NCBI RefSeq assembly: GCF_021869535.1
Contig: NW_026262712.1
Location: 64,102,100-64,166,099, forward strand
Direction: 5' to 3'
Origin: Mytilus californianus
Taxonomy: Eukaryota > Mollusca > Bivalvia > Mytilida > Mytilidae
DNA: 64,000 bases
Each line of letters opens with the position of its first letter. The first letter of the stretch is position 1. The notes under the pieces are model-generated. The model worked only from the letters and a program-made list of their open reading frames with translations, had not been told where the DNA came from and made no database searches. This document shows, in pieces, positions 11,786 to 24,099 of the stretch. Position numbers and translations under genes: made by a program.

Positions 11786-12175
11786 GGATGTTTGCTCTTC
11801 TCGTTTTTGAATTTTTGCCAGATTTTCGGAATCCTCTGGTTTTTCCATGTAGTGCCATTAAAAATTTTTGCCCACTAACCCCTACTTTTCTTTCCATAAT
11901 TTGATTACATATAGTTTAAAATGCCATCATTGAAAATCTTATAAAATCCTTGTTATTTTTTCATAGTTTTTGAAAGAAAAAAGGTGCCAATGAAAAATGT
12001 ATGAAAAATCTAGAGAGAATCATTTCCAGCCATATTTTCAATGGCTTATATCTCAAAAACAAGCACCCAGACACTTCATTTTTTTCTGCTTTTTTAGTTT
12101 ACATTATTTATATACTATCAATTTATAACAGTCTTTTAAAAGGCTTGTTATTTTAAAACAGAGTAGCGAACATCC
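11786..12175. mobile_element. 390-bp MITE flanked by TTAA
   Basis: The left end GGATGTTTGCTCTTCTC and the reverse complement of the right end GGATGTTCGCTACTCTG match over most of 17 bases. TTAA flanks both sides (11782-11785 and 12176-12179). No coding frame. TTAA duplication suggests mobilisation by a piggyBac-type transposase, though the ends are not the classical piggyBac CCC type. Confidence 0.7.
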
Positions 12176-12574
12176 TTAAACTATTATTGGTAAGAAACTT
12201 GGTCTGCATCATGGTTAGGATGTAGTTTTATCAGATTGTGCTAATCAATGTGGAATCCATTACAATAATAAAAGATGGAAGTAAAACACATATTTTATCA
12301 TGGCCTTCTCAGTTATGTAGGCTATCAGGTTTAAAAGAGATTAAATTAAAAACTTTATAGATACCCATGCTGTCTGACCAATATGGGCATTGTCATAAAA
12401 CAATGAACTTTAACAAAATTCTTTTAAAAATCATGACTGAATTATATAAATGGCAGTTTGAATTCATTTCGGCATTAATTTTGTTTACACTGTTGACTCC
12501 GAAAGGAACGGGGGCTTAACAACTAAATTTTGTGTATAAAAACATTTGAACATAGCTTTTATTGTTCTACCAGT

Positions 12575-13082
12575 AAAGTTCTCTCACTTTATTTTGCCTC
12601 AACCAAATGTTATGAAACTTATACACAATGCTTATTACCAAAAAACACAGGTCAAGTTTGAATTTTGGTGGCGTCAATTTTAACGTTCTAGAGTTATGCC
12701 CCTTTACAAATGGAAAAATAGCTGAATTTTTCGTTTCCATTCTCTTACTTTAGTTTGCCTCAACCAATTGTTATGAACCTTATACACAATGCTTATTAAC
12801 ACAAAACACAGATCAAGTTTGAAGTTTGGTGGTGTCACTTTTACCATTCTAGGGTTATGCCCCTTTACAAATGGAAAAATTCCTGAAATATTTGTTACTG
12901 TTCTCTTACTTTAGTTTGCCTCAACCAAATGTTATGAAACTTATGCACAATGCTTATTACCACAAAACTCAGATCAAGTACAAATTTGGGTAGCATCACT
13001 TTTACAGTTCTTGAGTTATGTCCCTTTATAATGTTATATGCAAGCGGGGGCATCATCTGTGTCCCATGGACACATTCCCCAT
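12575..13082 (+). mobile_element. Family C element, missing the hairpin end
   Basis: Three tandem units of about 150 bp carry CAACCAAATGTTATGAAACT (or CAACCAATTG) and GTTCTAGAGTTATGCCCCTT variants. They are followed by the terminal GCGGGGGCATCATCTGTGTC and CCATGGACACA. The hairpin and GTCC microsatellite at the left are absent. The short gap 12180-12574 holds nothing I recognise. Confidence 0.75.
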
Positions 13083-14213
13083 TTATTTACTTTTAGTTTT
13101 TGTAAATACTTTGTCTGCATTTTGTTTTTATTATTTATAAAGATTTGTATATTTTATAACTGTATTAATGTATTGCTAAAAAATGAGCTGCATTGGATAG
13201 AAATCAACCTTATGCAAATGAATATCAATACATCTTTTAAGCTATTTCAGGTTGAAGAAATCTCTACGAAAAGTCTGTAACTGTTTGAAAATTTAGTTGT
13301 TATAAGAACCCTACAAAACAGACCAAAATTCATCTTTTATTTTATATTTGAATATTCCAACATCAATGAAAGTCTTACACATGTACATGTATACGTGCAT
13401 TTGCATAAGGTCGATTTCTATCAGACGCAGCTCAAATGTTAGATATTATGATAATTGATTGACACAGATAAGGTGCTTAATTTATAATGGTGCTCAGGTT
13501 TTGTTTACTGTAATGATCATGTACAGGATTGGTTTTGCTCATTGTTGAAGGTCACACTGTGGCCTATGATTGTTCACATCTTCGACCTTTAGTCTTTATG
13601 GACAGTTGTCTCATTGTCAATAATACCACATCTCCATACTTTTATAGTGGTTGTCTTTTATTGCAGTATACAATTATAATTCATTTATAAATGTTTTATA
13701 CATGGTATTTTTTGCTTATAATAATGATATCTTTTGAAAATAATAGAATTGACAAAAATTTAATGAAAAGATATTATTTTTGTCCCCCCCTCCCCCCCCC
13801 AAAAAAAAAAGAAAAGAAAAGAAGAAATTCATTAGTCAGTAAGGTATTTCTGGAAAGGTTGTGTTTTAATTTGTGCCATATTAATCTAGTTCCCTCAAAA
13901 GGAGATCATAATTTTTTCTAAGAATTGACATTTACCAATAAATGTTTTTTTTTTTTTATTAGTTATTGTCTGTTGAGATCAGACATTGATATGTTGAAGA
14001 GTGCAAGGGGCAAGGGAATTATCAATTATCACTAAGAAATGTTGTGTCTGATTGATAAGGAGTTATTTCATACAAAATAATGCAATACACTTTGTGGATT
14101 GTTTTTATTATTGGAGATATCATCCAAGTACATGTACCAACTTATGGATTAACACACAATATTATTTAGATGTGTAAATAGTTTTGGTTTATTCTCACTA
14201 ATAACAAATTTTT
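13083..14213. other. Gene-free stretch
   Basis: No exon-like segment is supported. It holds a minus-strand family S tail near 13536-13650 (ATGGACAGTTGTCTCATTG, then ACCACATCTCCATA), a C-run followed by an A-run near 13784-13818, and otherwise AT-rich sequence. Confidence 0.5.
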
Positions 14214-14806
14214 TATGGCCCCCGCAACAAAGTATATATATAGTTTTACCCTTATCTTTCATTCCGTCATTCCGTCATTCAGCAACAACCAGTTATACAG
14301 ACTTTTGTTCTAAACGCCTTCACATATTGAGCTGATTTTTAGTATGTGAGTTTACTATGATGAGTTACAGATTGAGTTTACATTTAGTCCCACTCCACTG
14401 AAATTACCGGCTTTTGACTTTGAAAATTTCATGAATATAGCAGTTATACAAACTTTTTGAGATGATATTTAGTATGTGAGTCCACTATAATGAGTTACAG
14501 ATCAAGATTACGTTTGGTTCTGCTCTGCTGATATTTGCTGAAATTTTGGGCTTTGGACTTTGAATATTTTGTGAAAATAACAGTTAGACAGACGTTACCA
14601 TATTGAGCTGATTTTAGTATGTTGAGTTACAGATCCAGTTTAGGTTTGGTTCCGCTCCATTGATTTTTGCTGAAATTAAAGGATTTGGACTTTGGAAACT
14701 TTGTGAAAATAACAGTTATGCGGACTTTCATTCTCAAATTTCCACTCCTAAAAATGGCTTCAAGCTGTTTTTTGCAAGCGGGGCCATTCGTGTCATTCCG
14801 ACACAT
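14214..14806 (+). mobile_element. Family E hairpin-type element
   Basis: Starts ATGGCCCCCGCAACAAAG and has an ATTCCGTCATTCCGTCATTC microsatellite near 14260. Three or four tandem units of about 120 bp each carry TGAGTTACAGAT and GACTTTGAA. It ends GCAAGCGGGGCCATTCG with TGTCATTCCGACACA. GGCCCC at the start is inverted as GGGGCC at the end. The second arm of the left hairpin has decayed. Confidence 0.65.
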
Positions 14807-16855
14807 TTTATTTAAATGTAAATATTGTTGTTTATCACTAATAGCCGTTTCTATTAGTTTTAAGGATTCTATTATGTTTGTATTTCTTTGTACATTCCAG
14901 TAATACATTTCTTTATGTTCACAAAATAGCAGGGTGATATATTTTGTCCATGTATAGTATTTATGAGTATTTATGAGTTTTATAAAGTACATAGCAAGAT
15001 ATAGAACAATACCTCATATCCACCATTGAGATGCTGATAACAGCAATATTGTACTGCAGTCTTTCAGTAAGTTATATGCATCATTTCATATTGGTATGGT
15101 TCACATCCAAAGTTTGATTAACCAATTAAATTGTGAGAAAATGAAAAACCTTTTACTGCAGTATACTGCATGAAAATAATCATGTATGAAATAATCTGTT
15201 TACAGAATTAAACTCATCAAAGATACCAGGCTTAAACTTGTGTATGTCAGACATAGTTTGGTCTACAAAAGACTGATCAGTGACTATTGAATCAAAAATC
15301 TTAAAAGGCCACATAAAGTAAGAAGTTGAAGAGCATTTAGGATCAAAAATTCTGAAAGGGTTTGCCAATAATAGCCAAGGCAATTTATTCCTGGGATAAT
15401 CAAAATGATTAATGCAGTTAAAACTGTCTTGAAATTTCTGAACCAATCTGTCAATATATAAGACACTGAAGCACAAAAAAAAACAATATTTTTTTTTTTA
15501 TTATCATATCGATTTTAATTGGTTCTGTCTGATAAAGTATGCTGGTTTAGTACGAATACTGTCAACTTTATAGTTGATGGTTACTGTGACATTTTAAAAG
15601 ACAATTATTTCAAGTCAGCCAATATACAATAGCTATAGCATTTAAAATAAATTATTATTCCATAAATTTTTTTTTATTTTTTTGTTTTTGAACTACTACT
15701 TGTGTTGAAATGCTTTATGATTTCTTTCCTGGTTGGTTTATAGCAGAGGTATTGAAAGTATTAAAAAGATACAATTTTCTAGTTTATATTTTGATAGAGT
15801 GTCTTAGGAATTTACTGAAAACAAATAAATGATATGTAATTGTTATACAACTATGGCCTTAAACAAACTCATTAGTAGTTTGTTATGTAAAGAGTATTGA
15901 GGGCTTTAAAAGTGCAATTTGTTAATGGTATCTACAATGATTGTTAATTTTACTTGTTAGTTATTGCAAGGTGAATTTATGAGTTAAACTTTATATGTAA
16001 AAAATGTTAATGATTTTATCATTTATAGGTTTTGAAATAAACTATTCAAGTTGAATATTGATTTGTACTTTGTGAAATGGCTTTAAAACTTATGTATTAA
16101 AAGGTGACAGTAGTTAACTATGGTTCAAAGATAGCAATTAAAAGCCACTGAAATATTCTCTGATTATGAAATTTGGGAACACCATGACACATGTTATTAT
16201 TGGAGTCTTATAATTATGTAAGACATTCATTACTCCACATTTATTGTAACCCTAAGTGAAAATTACATGCATAGTTACCCTGTTCACTTTGGTGGGGAGG
16301 AGGAGGAAAAGGAAGGTTTTAAAACTAAACACTTGTTGTGATTCTAACAGTCATATTTAACACAATATCTATATGCCTAAAGGTATCCTCATGCAAGTTT
16401 TTCTACATAGCCATTTTATTTACTTCTGATTAAATGCCTCCTAAATGTCCTATTTTATTTTTGCACAAAATCAATATGCACAATAAGTGTGTATCATGTG
16501 CTCTTGGCACAGCTGTTTATTTTGTGCTGTTACACTGCTGGGGATGTTTTAGAACTCACAAACCTGGTTAACCCCATCATATTCTGTATGTGCCTGTAAC
16601 AAGTCAGTAGCTTGTAAATGTATGGTGGCTATTGGTTGTTGTTTGTCATTTGTTTTTGTTTGTTTATTGTTTTGTCATGAATTAGACTGTTGGTTTTCTC
16701 GTTTTTAATTGTTTCACATTGTCATGTTGGGGTCTTTTATAGCTGAATATATAGGTATGGATTTAACTCATTGTTTTAGGCTTTTCAGCGCCCTACATAG
16801 TTGCTTACATACATGTCATTTAGACTCTGGTGGTCATCATACTACATTTCTTTTT
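14807..16855. other. Gene-free stretch with repeat fragments
   Basis: Contains a family R copy at about 15205-15470 (AAACTCATCAAAGATACCAG, then TTTGGTCTACAAAAGACTGA) and a minus-strand family S fragment at about 16545-16760 (TGTGCCTGTAACAAGTCAG). The remainder is AT-rich and I see no exon. Confidence 0.5.
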
Positions 16856-17445
16856 ATGCCCCCACCGTAGCGGAGGGGGCATTAAGTTTTACCCTTGTCT
16901 GTACGTCCGTCCATCCGTCCGTACGTCCCAAAATTGGTTTCTGTTCTCCAACTTGAGTTTGCCTCAACCAAATGTTATGAAACTTATACACAATGCTTAT
17001 TACCACAAAAAACAGATCAAGTTTGAATTTTGGTGGCGTCACTTTTACCGTTCTAGAGTTATGCCCCTTTACAAATGGAAAAATTGCTGAAATATTCATT
17101 TCTGTTCTCTAACTTTAGTTTGCCTCAACCAAATGTTATGAAAATATGCACAATGCTAATTACCACAAAACACAGATCAAGTATGAATTTTGGTGGCGTC
17201 ACTTTTACCGTTCTAGAGTTATGCCCCTTTACAAATGGAAAAATTGCTGAATTTTTCGTTTATGTTCTCATACTTAAGTTTGCCTCAACTAAATGTTATG
17301 AAACTTATACACAATGCTTATTACCACAAAACTCAGATCAAGTACAAATTTGGGTAGCGTCATTTTTACAGTTCTTGAGTTATGTCCTTTTATAACGTCA
17401 TATGCAAGCCGGGGCATCATCTGTGTCCCATGGACACATTCTCCA
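16856..17445 (+). mobile_element. Family C hairpin element, full length
   Basis: The left hairpin is ATGCCCCCACCGTAGCGGAG with GGGGGCAT completing the stem, followed by a GTCCGTCCATCCGTCCGTAC microsatellite. Three tandem units of about 145 bp follow, each with TTTGCCTCAACCAAATGTTA (or CAACTAAATG). The right end is GCCGGGGCATCATCTGTGTC and TCCCATGGACACA. ATGCCCC at the start is inverted as GGGGCAT at the end. This is the reference copy for the family in the window. Confidence 0.85.
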
Positions 17446-17826
17446 TTTATTTTGTATTAATAATTATATTTTTAAGATGTCAAATAAAAAAACAAAGCTA
17501 AAGCCATTAAAGAAAGACCAAGAAATTGCATTTTCAATTTTGCAAATTTCTTTTGTTTCCAATGTCCATCACCACAAGATGTTGGATAATATTCAGGCTG
17601 CAATCATCTTTTCATAAACTTTTTTATAATAATCTAGAAACTTATTTTAGCTGGTCGAATTTCTTAATTAATTCAAGAAAAATGCACTGAAAACAGTTTT
17701 TTTGTATGCTTTTGTATTTTGAGTTTACTTATAACAATTTAATATATATCTTGATATCATATGTAAGGAAAAGTTTAACATTGACTGTAACACCCTAGTG
17801 CTTTATAATAATAGTAATAAAAATAA

Positions 17827-19905
17827 TAAAATGCTCTGCTGGGGCGCAGCTTGATACGACCGCAGAGGACGAACCCTGAACAGTTGAGGCAAGTATGGAC
17901 ACAACATTCAAGCTTGATACAGCACTGAATTTGGATTGTAATTAAATATTTGACACTGCATAGGTTTCTGTCACAGAATGAATGTGGTCTAAGAACTTAA
18001 AATTTTTTAATTGACCTATTCAAACCATATCATTATTATTTGCTTTTATATATAAATCAGAAATAACCAATTTAAAATGGAAAAGTTTTAAGAAAAAAAA
18101 TGAAAAAAAAATCCCCCACCCCAAATCATTTGAACCCCCTTATGATTCATCACCCCCAAACTCAATCCCAGCCTTCCCTTTGTGGTATGGTACCTTGCAG
18201 TACAATTTCAGAGAGATCAATACACTTACACCCAAGTTATTGTCCTGAAACTAGAAAAATGCTTGTTTTTTTGCCCCTTTATGGCCCCTAATTCCTAAAA
18301 TTTTGAGGCAATTACCCCCAAAATCAATTCCAGCCTTCCCTTTGTGGTCCGAGTACACAGTTATCGTCCTTTGATTTTCGTTGTCCACAAATATAGTCCC
18401 TAGTGTGGACAGTGTGTTACTTGCCATTTTTTTTATACCCTTTCCAAATTTATTTCTCCATGTTTTATGCCTCAAATAGCAAGTAGGGGGATGAAATTAC
18501 ACTGTAAAGAAAATTTGGGTCATGAATTTTAAAGTAAAGTAGTGATTTGGTCCAGCTGAAAAAGGTTAAAAATAAGCACTTCGGAAGCTGTCAAAAGATT
18601 TCAAGACCCCCTTAACATAAAATTGTCCATATTTTGAGTTAGAGCCGATGAAGTTTTCTATAATTTTGATATAATTTGTCCCAAAAGTAGTAAAACACAC
18701 TGTAAAAATATTATTGAGAAAGCGCAGGTGGGATTTTTTTAATTTTCATTTATTGTCTAAAAGAAATGCACTACGAAATAACTGTGTACTCGGACCTAAG
18801 ATTGTGGAATGGTACCTTGCAGTACAATTTCAGAGAGATCCATACACTTGAACACAAGTTTTTGTATGGAAACTAGAAAAATGCTTGTTTTTGGCCCCTT
18901 TTTGGCCCCAAATTCCTAAACGTTTAGGGCAATTACCCCCAAACTCAAACCCAGCTTTCCCTTTGTGATATGGAACCTTGTAGTACAATTTCAGAAAGAT
19001 CAATACACTTACACACAAGTTATTGTCCTGAAACTAGAAAAATGCTTGTTTTTTTGCCCCTTTATGGCCCCTAATTCCTAAAATTTTTAGGCAATTACCC
19101 CAAAAATCAATCCCAGCCTTCCCTTTGTGGTATGGTACCTTGCAGTACAATTTCAGAGAAATCCATACACTTGAACACAAGTTGTTGTCTGGAAACTAGA
19201 AAAATGCTTATTTTTGGCCCCTTATTCCTAAACGTTTTGGGCAATTACCCCCAAACTCAATTCCAGCTTTCCCTTTGTGATATGAAACCTTGCAGTACAA
19301 TTTCATAAAGATCCATACACTTACACACAAGTTATTGTCATAAAACTAGAAAAATGCTTGTTTTTTGCCCCTTTTTGGCCCCTAATTCCTAAAATTTGGA
19401 GGCAATTACCCCCAAAATCAATCTCAGCATTCCCTTTGTGATATGGAACCTTGTGGTACAATGTCAGAGAGATCCATACACCTACACACAAGTTATTGTC
19501 ATGAAACTAGAAAAATGCATGTTTTTTGCCCCTTTTTGGCCCCTAATTCCTAAAATTTGGAGGCAATTACCCCCAAAATCAATCCCAGCATTCCCTTTGT
19601 GATATGGAACCTTGTGGTACAATGTCAGAGAGATCCATACACTAATACACAAGTTATGTCTGGAAGTTACAAAAATGCTTATTGTTGGCACCTTTTTGGC
19701 CCTTAATTCCTTAACTGTTGGTACCATAACCCCCAAAATCAATCCCCACCTTCCTTTTGTGGTATTGAACCTTGTAGTAAAATTTCATAGAGATCCATTC
19801 ACTTAAACTAAAGTTAGAGTGCGAAAACTTATGTGTCTTCGGACGACGACGACGCCAACATCATACCAATATACGACCGCAAAATTTTTTTGCGGTCGTA
19901 TAAAA
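17827..19905 (-). mobile_element. Family B hairpin element, full length, inverted
   Basis: The left end is TAAAATGCTCTGCTGGGGCG with CTTGATACGACCGCAGAG. The right end is a near-perfect hairpin, TATACGACCGCAAAA with TTTTGCGGTCGTATA, at about 19870-19902, next to a GACGACGACGACGCC microsatellite. The body is made of tandem units of about 160 bp recognisable by CAGCCTTCCCTTTGTGGTAT (variants near 18171, 18329, 18951, 19115, 19266, 19426, 19588, 19749). All open frames here are repeat shadows. Confidence 0.85.
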
Positions 19906-19908
19906 ACT

Positions 19909-19965
19909 AGAGGCTCTAAAGAGCCTGTGTTGCTCACCTAGGTCTATGGACTCTCTCTAACATTG
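19909..19965 (-). mobile_element. Family A right-end fragment, inverted
   Basis: CTAGAGGCTCTAAAGAGCCT followed by GTGTTGCTCACCTAGG is the reverse complement of the family A right end at 6550-6585. Only this terminus is present, directly beside the hairpin of the preceding family B copy. Confidence 0.7.
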
Positions 19966-20004
19966 TGGACTAGAATAGACTTCATGACAAAAACTTTGTT
20001 TTTT

Positions 20005-20433
20005 AGCTCACTGTTCCTTTGGAACGGTGAGCTTTTGCCATCACTTGGCGTCCGTTGTCGTCCAGCGTCGTCCGTCGTCGGCGTCCGTCTGGTGTAATCT
20101 ATTTCAAACATCTTCTCCTCTGAAACTACTTAACCAATTCCAACCAAACTTAAGCTGAATGATCCTTAGGGTATCTAGAATAAAGTTTGTGTTTTTATTT
20201 TCTGTTTTGTCAAAAAACATGGCTGCCATGGCTAAAAATAGAACATAGGGGTAAAATGCAGTTTTTGGCTTATATCTCAAAAACCAAAGCAGTTAGAGCA
20301 AATCTGACATGGGATAAAAATGTTCATTAGGTTAGTTCTATCAGCCCTAAAATTTTCAGATGTCAGAGTCTAACAACCCATTATTGGGTGGCTGCCACTA
20401 AATTGGTAATTTTAAGGAAATTTTGCAGTTTTT
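20005..20433 (+). mobile_element. Family A element, left part (interrupted by family B)
   Basis: The hairpin AGCTCACTGTTCC / GGAACGGTGAGCT is followed by a run of GTCGTCCG-type triplets. The body matches the A copy at 5326, with AAACCAAAGCAGTTAGAGCA and TTTTAAGGAAATTTTGCAG. It stops at GCAGTTTT, where a family B element begins. The other half resumes at 22668. Confidence 0.8.
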
Positions 20434-22667
20434 ATACGACCGCAAAAAAATTTTGAGGTCGTATATTGGTATGACGTTGGCGTCGTCGTCGTCGTCGTCG
20501 TCGTCCGGCGTCGTCGTCCGAATACACAATGGTTTTCGCACTCTAACTTTAGTTTAAGTGAATGGATCTCTATGAAATTTTACCATAAGGTTCAATACCA
20601 CAATAGGAAGGTGGGGATTGATTTTGGGGGTTATGGTACCAACAGTTAAGGAATTAGGGGCCAAAAAGGGGCCGAAAATAAGCATTTTTGTAACTTTCAG
20701 ACATAACTTGTGTGTTAGCATATGGATCTCTTTGACATTGTACCACAAGATTCCATATCACAAAGGGTCAATGCTGGGATTGATTTTGGGGTTAATTGCC
20801 TCAAAATTTTAGGAATAAGGGGCCAAAAGGGGGCAAAAAACAAGCATTTATCTAGTTTCATGACAATAACTTGTGTGTAAGTGTATGGATCTTTCTGAAA
20901 TTTTACTACAAGGTTCCATTGTACAAAGGGAAAGCTGGAATTGAGTGTTGTGGTAATTGCCCAAAACGTTAAGTAATAAGGGGCCTAAAAAGGGGTTTAA
21001 AATAAGCATTTTTTAGTTTCTAGACAATAACTTGTGTTCAAGTGTATGGATCTCTCTAAAATTGTATTACAAGGTACCATACCACAAAGGCAAGGCTGTT
21101 ATTGAGCTTGGTTTGGGGGGAAAGGGGGTGGGGGGGTGATGAATCATAAGGGGGGCGGGGGTCAAAAAAGGGGTAATTTTTTTTTTTCCTTTTTTTTTTG
21201 TTTAAAATTTACATTTTAAGTTAGTTATTTTTTATCACGAAGAGAAAGTAGGAATTGAGTTTTGGGGTTAATTGCTCAAAAATTTATGAATAAGGGTCCA
21301 AATATTAAGGAATAAGGGGAAAAAAGGTTAAAAAACAAGGGTTTCCATTTTAATAGACAAATAATTGAGTAAAGAACATTATTTAAAAGAAGTGTAAGGT
21401 TGGTAATTCAAACTCATTTAAATATCTCATCTACACTGCTTTTAAATTATGTAAATTGGAAATTTGCCAATAACTTTATTGTTAATAAATGCATTGGAAA
21501 TTTGCCAACAATTTTAGTGTAATAAACTTCATTGGAAATTTGCCAATATAAAATTTTGCTGATGAAGGTTTTTTGTTTACCTTTAGCCTTGACTATGAAG
21601 TCATTTTCTATTTTTATAGCCTTATGATGTAGTTGAATTATTTAATACTTTTATGATGTGTTTAAATGGGGTTTTATCATGTTTATGGTTGCAAATTTAT
21701 TGTTTTAGTATAATAAACTCCATTTACGATTTGCCAATAAAAAAAATTTTTGTTTATTTTTAGCTATGATTATGATGTCATTTTCTATTTTACTTTTATG
21801 GTTGCAAAGAAATTTTTATTTTTAGATATTACTGTTAAATGATGCTGATTAAGGTTTTTGCTATGTTTAGCCATGACTATGATGTCATTTTCTATTTTAA
21901 TATCTGTTATGATGTATTTAAATGGGCTTTTATGGTTACAAAGGAATTTTATTTTTAGATATTACTATAAAATGTTGCTGATGCTGATTAAGGATTTTGT
22001 TTATTTTTAGCCATGACTATGATGTCATTTTCTATTTTAATACCTTTATGATGTAATTTCCATTTTTAGATATTACTGTTAAATGATGCTGATTAAGGGT
22101 TTTTTGCTATGTTTAGCCATGACTATGATGTCATTTTCTATTTTAATATCTTTATGATGTATTTAAATGGGCTTTTATGGTTACAAAGGAATTTTATTTT
22201 TAGATATTACTTTAAATGTTGCTGATTAAGGATTTTTGTTTATTTTTAGCCATGACTATGATGTCACTTTCTATTTTAATACCTTTATGATGTATTTAAA
22301 TGGGCTCCCATGTATTTAGATTTTTGATTATTTATACATGTTACCAAATTGGTCCACATTGAACAAAAACGGTCCAAATTTCAACTTTATTACATTACAT
22401 CAAACATTGAATTTTACATATTCTTTGATATATTGAAATTAACAAACAATTTAGTTTATGGATATTCCACCATAATAGGTAAATTAAATTTTTTCCAGTT
22501 CTTACACCACATTCATCCTGTGTCAGAAACCTATGCTGTGTCAAATATTTAATGACAATCCAAAGTCATAGCTGTATCAAGCTTGAATTTTGTGTCCATA
22601 CTTGCCCCAACTGTTCAGGGTTCGACCTCTGCGGTCGTATCAAGCTGCACCCCAGCAAAGCATTTTA
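20434..22667 (+). mobile_element. Family B element inserted inside family A
   Basis: The hairpin TATACGACCGCAAAA / TTTTGAGGTCGTATA at the left is followed by a (GTC)n microsatellite at about 20470-20515. Next come units of about 160 bp, and then an array of roughly 105-180-bp units with CATGACTATGATGTCATTTT (21560-22310). The right end is CTCTGCGGTCGTATCAAGC and CAGCAAAGCATTTTAT. TTTTA is found at both junctions. The arrangement is the mirror image of the 17827-19905 copy. Confidence 0.85.
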
Positions 22668-23662
22668 TTGGTTACTATCTTGAATATTATTATAGATAAA
22701 GATAAACTGTAAACAGCAAAAATGTTAAGCAAAGTAAGATCTACAAGTAAGTTTTCTATGACCAAAATTGTCAAATGACCCCTTAAGGAGTTATTGCCCT
22801 TTAAGGACAATTTTACACAATTTGTTTATCATGTTTTCTAACTTTAAAAAATCTTCTCCTCTGAAACTACTGAACCAAATTAAACCAAACTTAAGCTGAA
22901 TGATTCTTAGGTTATCTAGAATAAAGTTTGTGTTTTATTTACTGTTTCCTCAGAAAACATGGCCACCATGGCTAAAAATAGAACATAGGGTAAAATGCAG
23001 TTTTTGACTTATATCTCAAAAACTAAAGCATTTAGAGCAAATCAGACAAGAAGTTAAAGTATTCATTTGGTCAAGGTCTACCTGCACTGAAATTATCAGC
23101 CAAATCAGGTATCTGATTTTTAGGTTATTGCCCCTGAATTGATGATTTAAAGAAATTTTGCAGTTTTCGGTTATTATCTTGAATATTATTATAGATAAAG
23201 ATAAACTGTAAACAGCAAAAATGTTCAAATAGTAAGGTCTACAAATAAGTTTATATGACCAAAATTGTCAATTGACCCTTAAGGAGTTATTGTCCTTTAA
23301 AGACAATTTTTCACAATTTGTTCATCTAATCTATAGTTTGCTTACTTTAAAAAATCTTCTCCTTTGAAACTGCTGAATCAATTTCAGCCAAACTTGGACT
23401 GAATGAGTTTCAGAGTATCTTGTATAAATTTTGTATTTTATTTCCTGGTACGTCAAGAAACATAGCCACTATGGCTAAAACGGAACATAGGGGTAAAATG
23501 CATTTTTTTGCTTTTGAAGAAAATATGACAGATACAAAGAACATTTAAATGGCATTTTTAAGCCACTCATTAATATATATTGAAAAGAAAAATAATCATT
23601 GATGAAAGATTTAAGCAAAAAATTACAGGTGAGCCGCGGCGATTCAGGCTCTTGAGAGCCTC
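22668..23662 (+). mobile_element. Family A element, right part (after the family B insertion)
   Basis: Begins GGTTACTATCTTGAATATTA, the same position in the A consensus where the left part stops. It runs through two more A units and ends CAGGTGAGCCGCGGCGATTC with the small hairpin GGCTCTTGAGAGCC. Confidence 0.8.
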
Positions 23663-23759
23663 TTGTTTATTGATCTTGTATTGCTGGTCATTTTATTGTT
23701 TACAGTTTCTCTCTATTTTCTTTAGTTTAAGCCCAAAACACAAAAAAAAAACGGTTATC

Positions 23760-24090
23760 ATTTAAGGCAATCACTCCTATAAGGAGTAAACCAATGATTT
23801 CAGAAAAATTTGATTTATTTGTAGACCTTATCTTGCTAATCATTTTTGCTATTTATATTGCCTATCTTTCTTTTATAGTTCTCAAGATGGTAGGCAAAAA
23901 CGTAAACTATTGGAAAAAATCGTCATTATAGAGCAAGAATCCTACAAGGAGTAGACTGATAATAATGCCTATTTGACTTATTTGTAGATCAAGTCTTGCT
24001 GATCATTTATAGTGACACTTATTGAAGTTTCAATCTATCTATCATAGTTTTTGGGAAGTTTGCTACAGCAATACTTTCGTAAGGCGTCGG
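23760..24090 (-). repeat. Degenerate internal family A sequence, inverted
   Basis: CACTCCTATAAGGAGTAAAC followed by TTATTTGTAGACCTTATCTT resembles, in reverse complement, the family A segment with AGATCTACAAATA and CCTTAAGGAGTTATTG. Termini are not recognisable. Confidence 0.45.
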
Positions 24091-24099
24091 CCTCAAACT

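Noticed and set aside
14627..14992. 121-codon minus-strand frame
   Set aside because: It overlaps family E tandem units and its right terminus; no splice or family evidence.
15180..15476. 98-codon minus-strand frame
   Set aside because: It is a family R repeat shadow; the same sequence recurs without an open frame at 26725 and 57090.
18100..19806. Several 60-86-codon frames on both strands
   Set aside because: They repeat with the 160-bp tandem unit of family B, differ only by repeat divergence, and recur in the other B copies.
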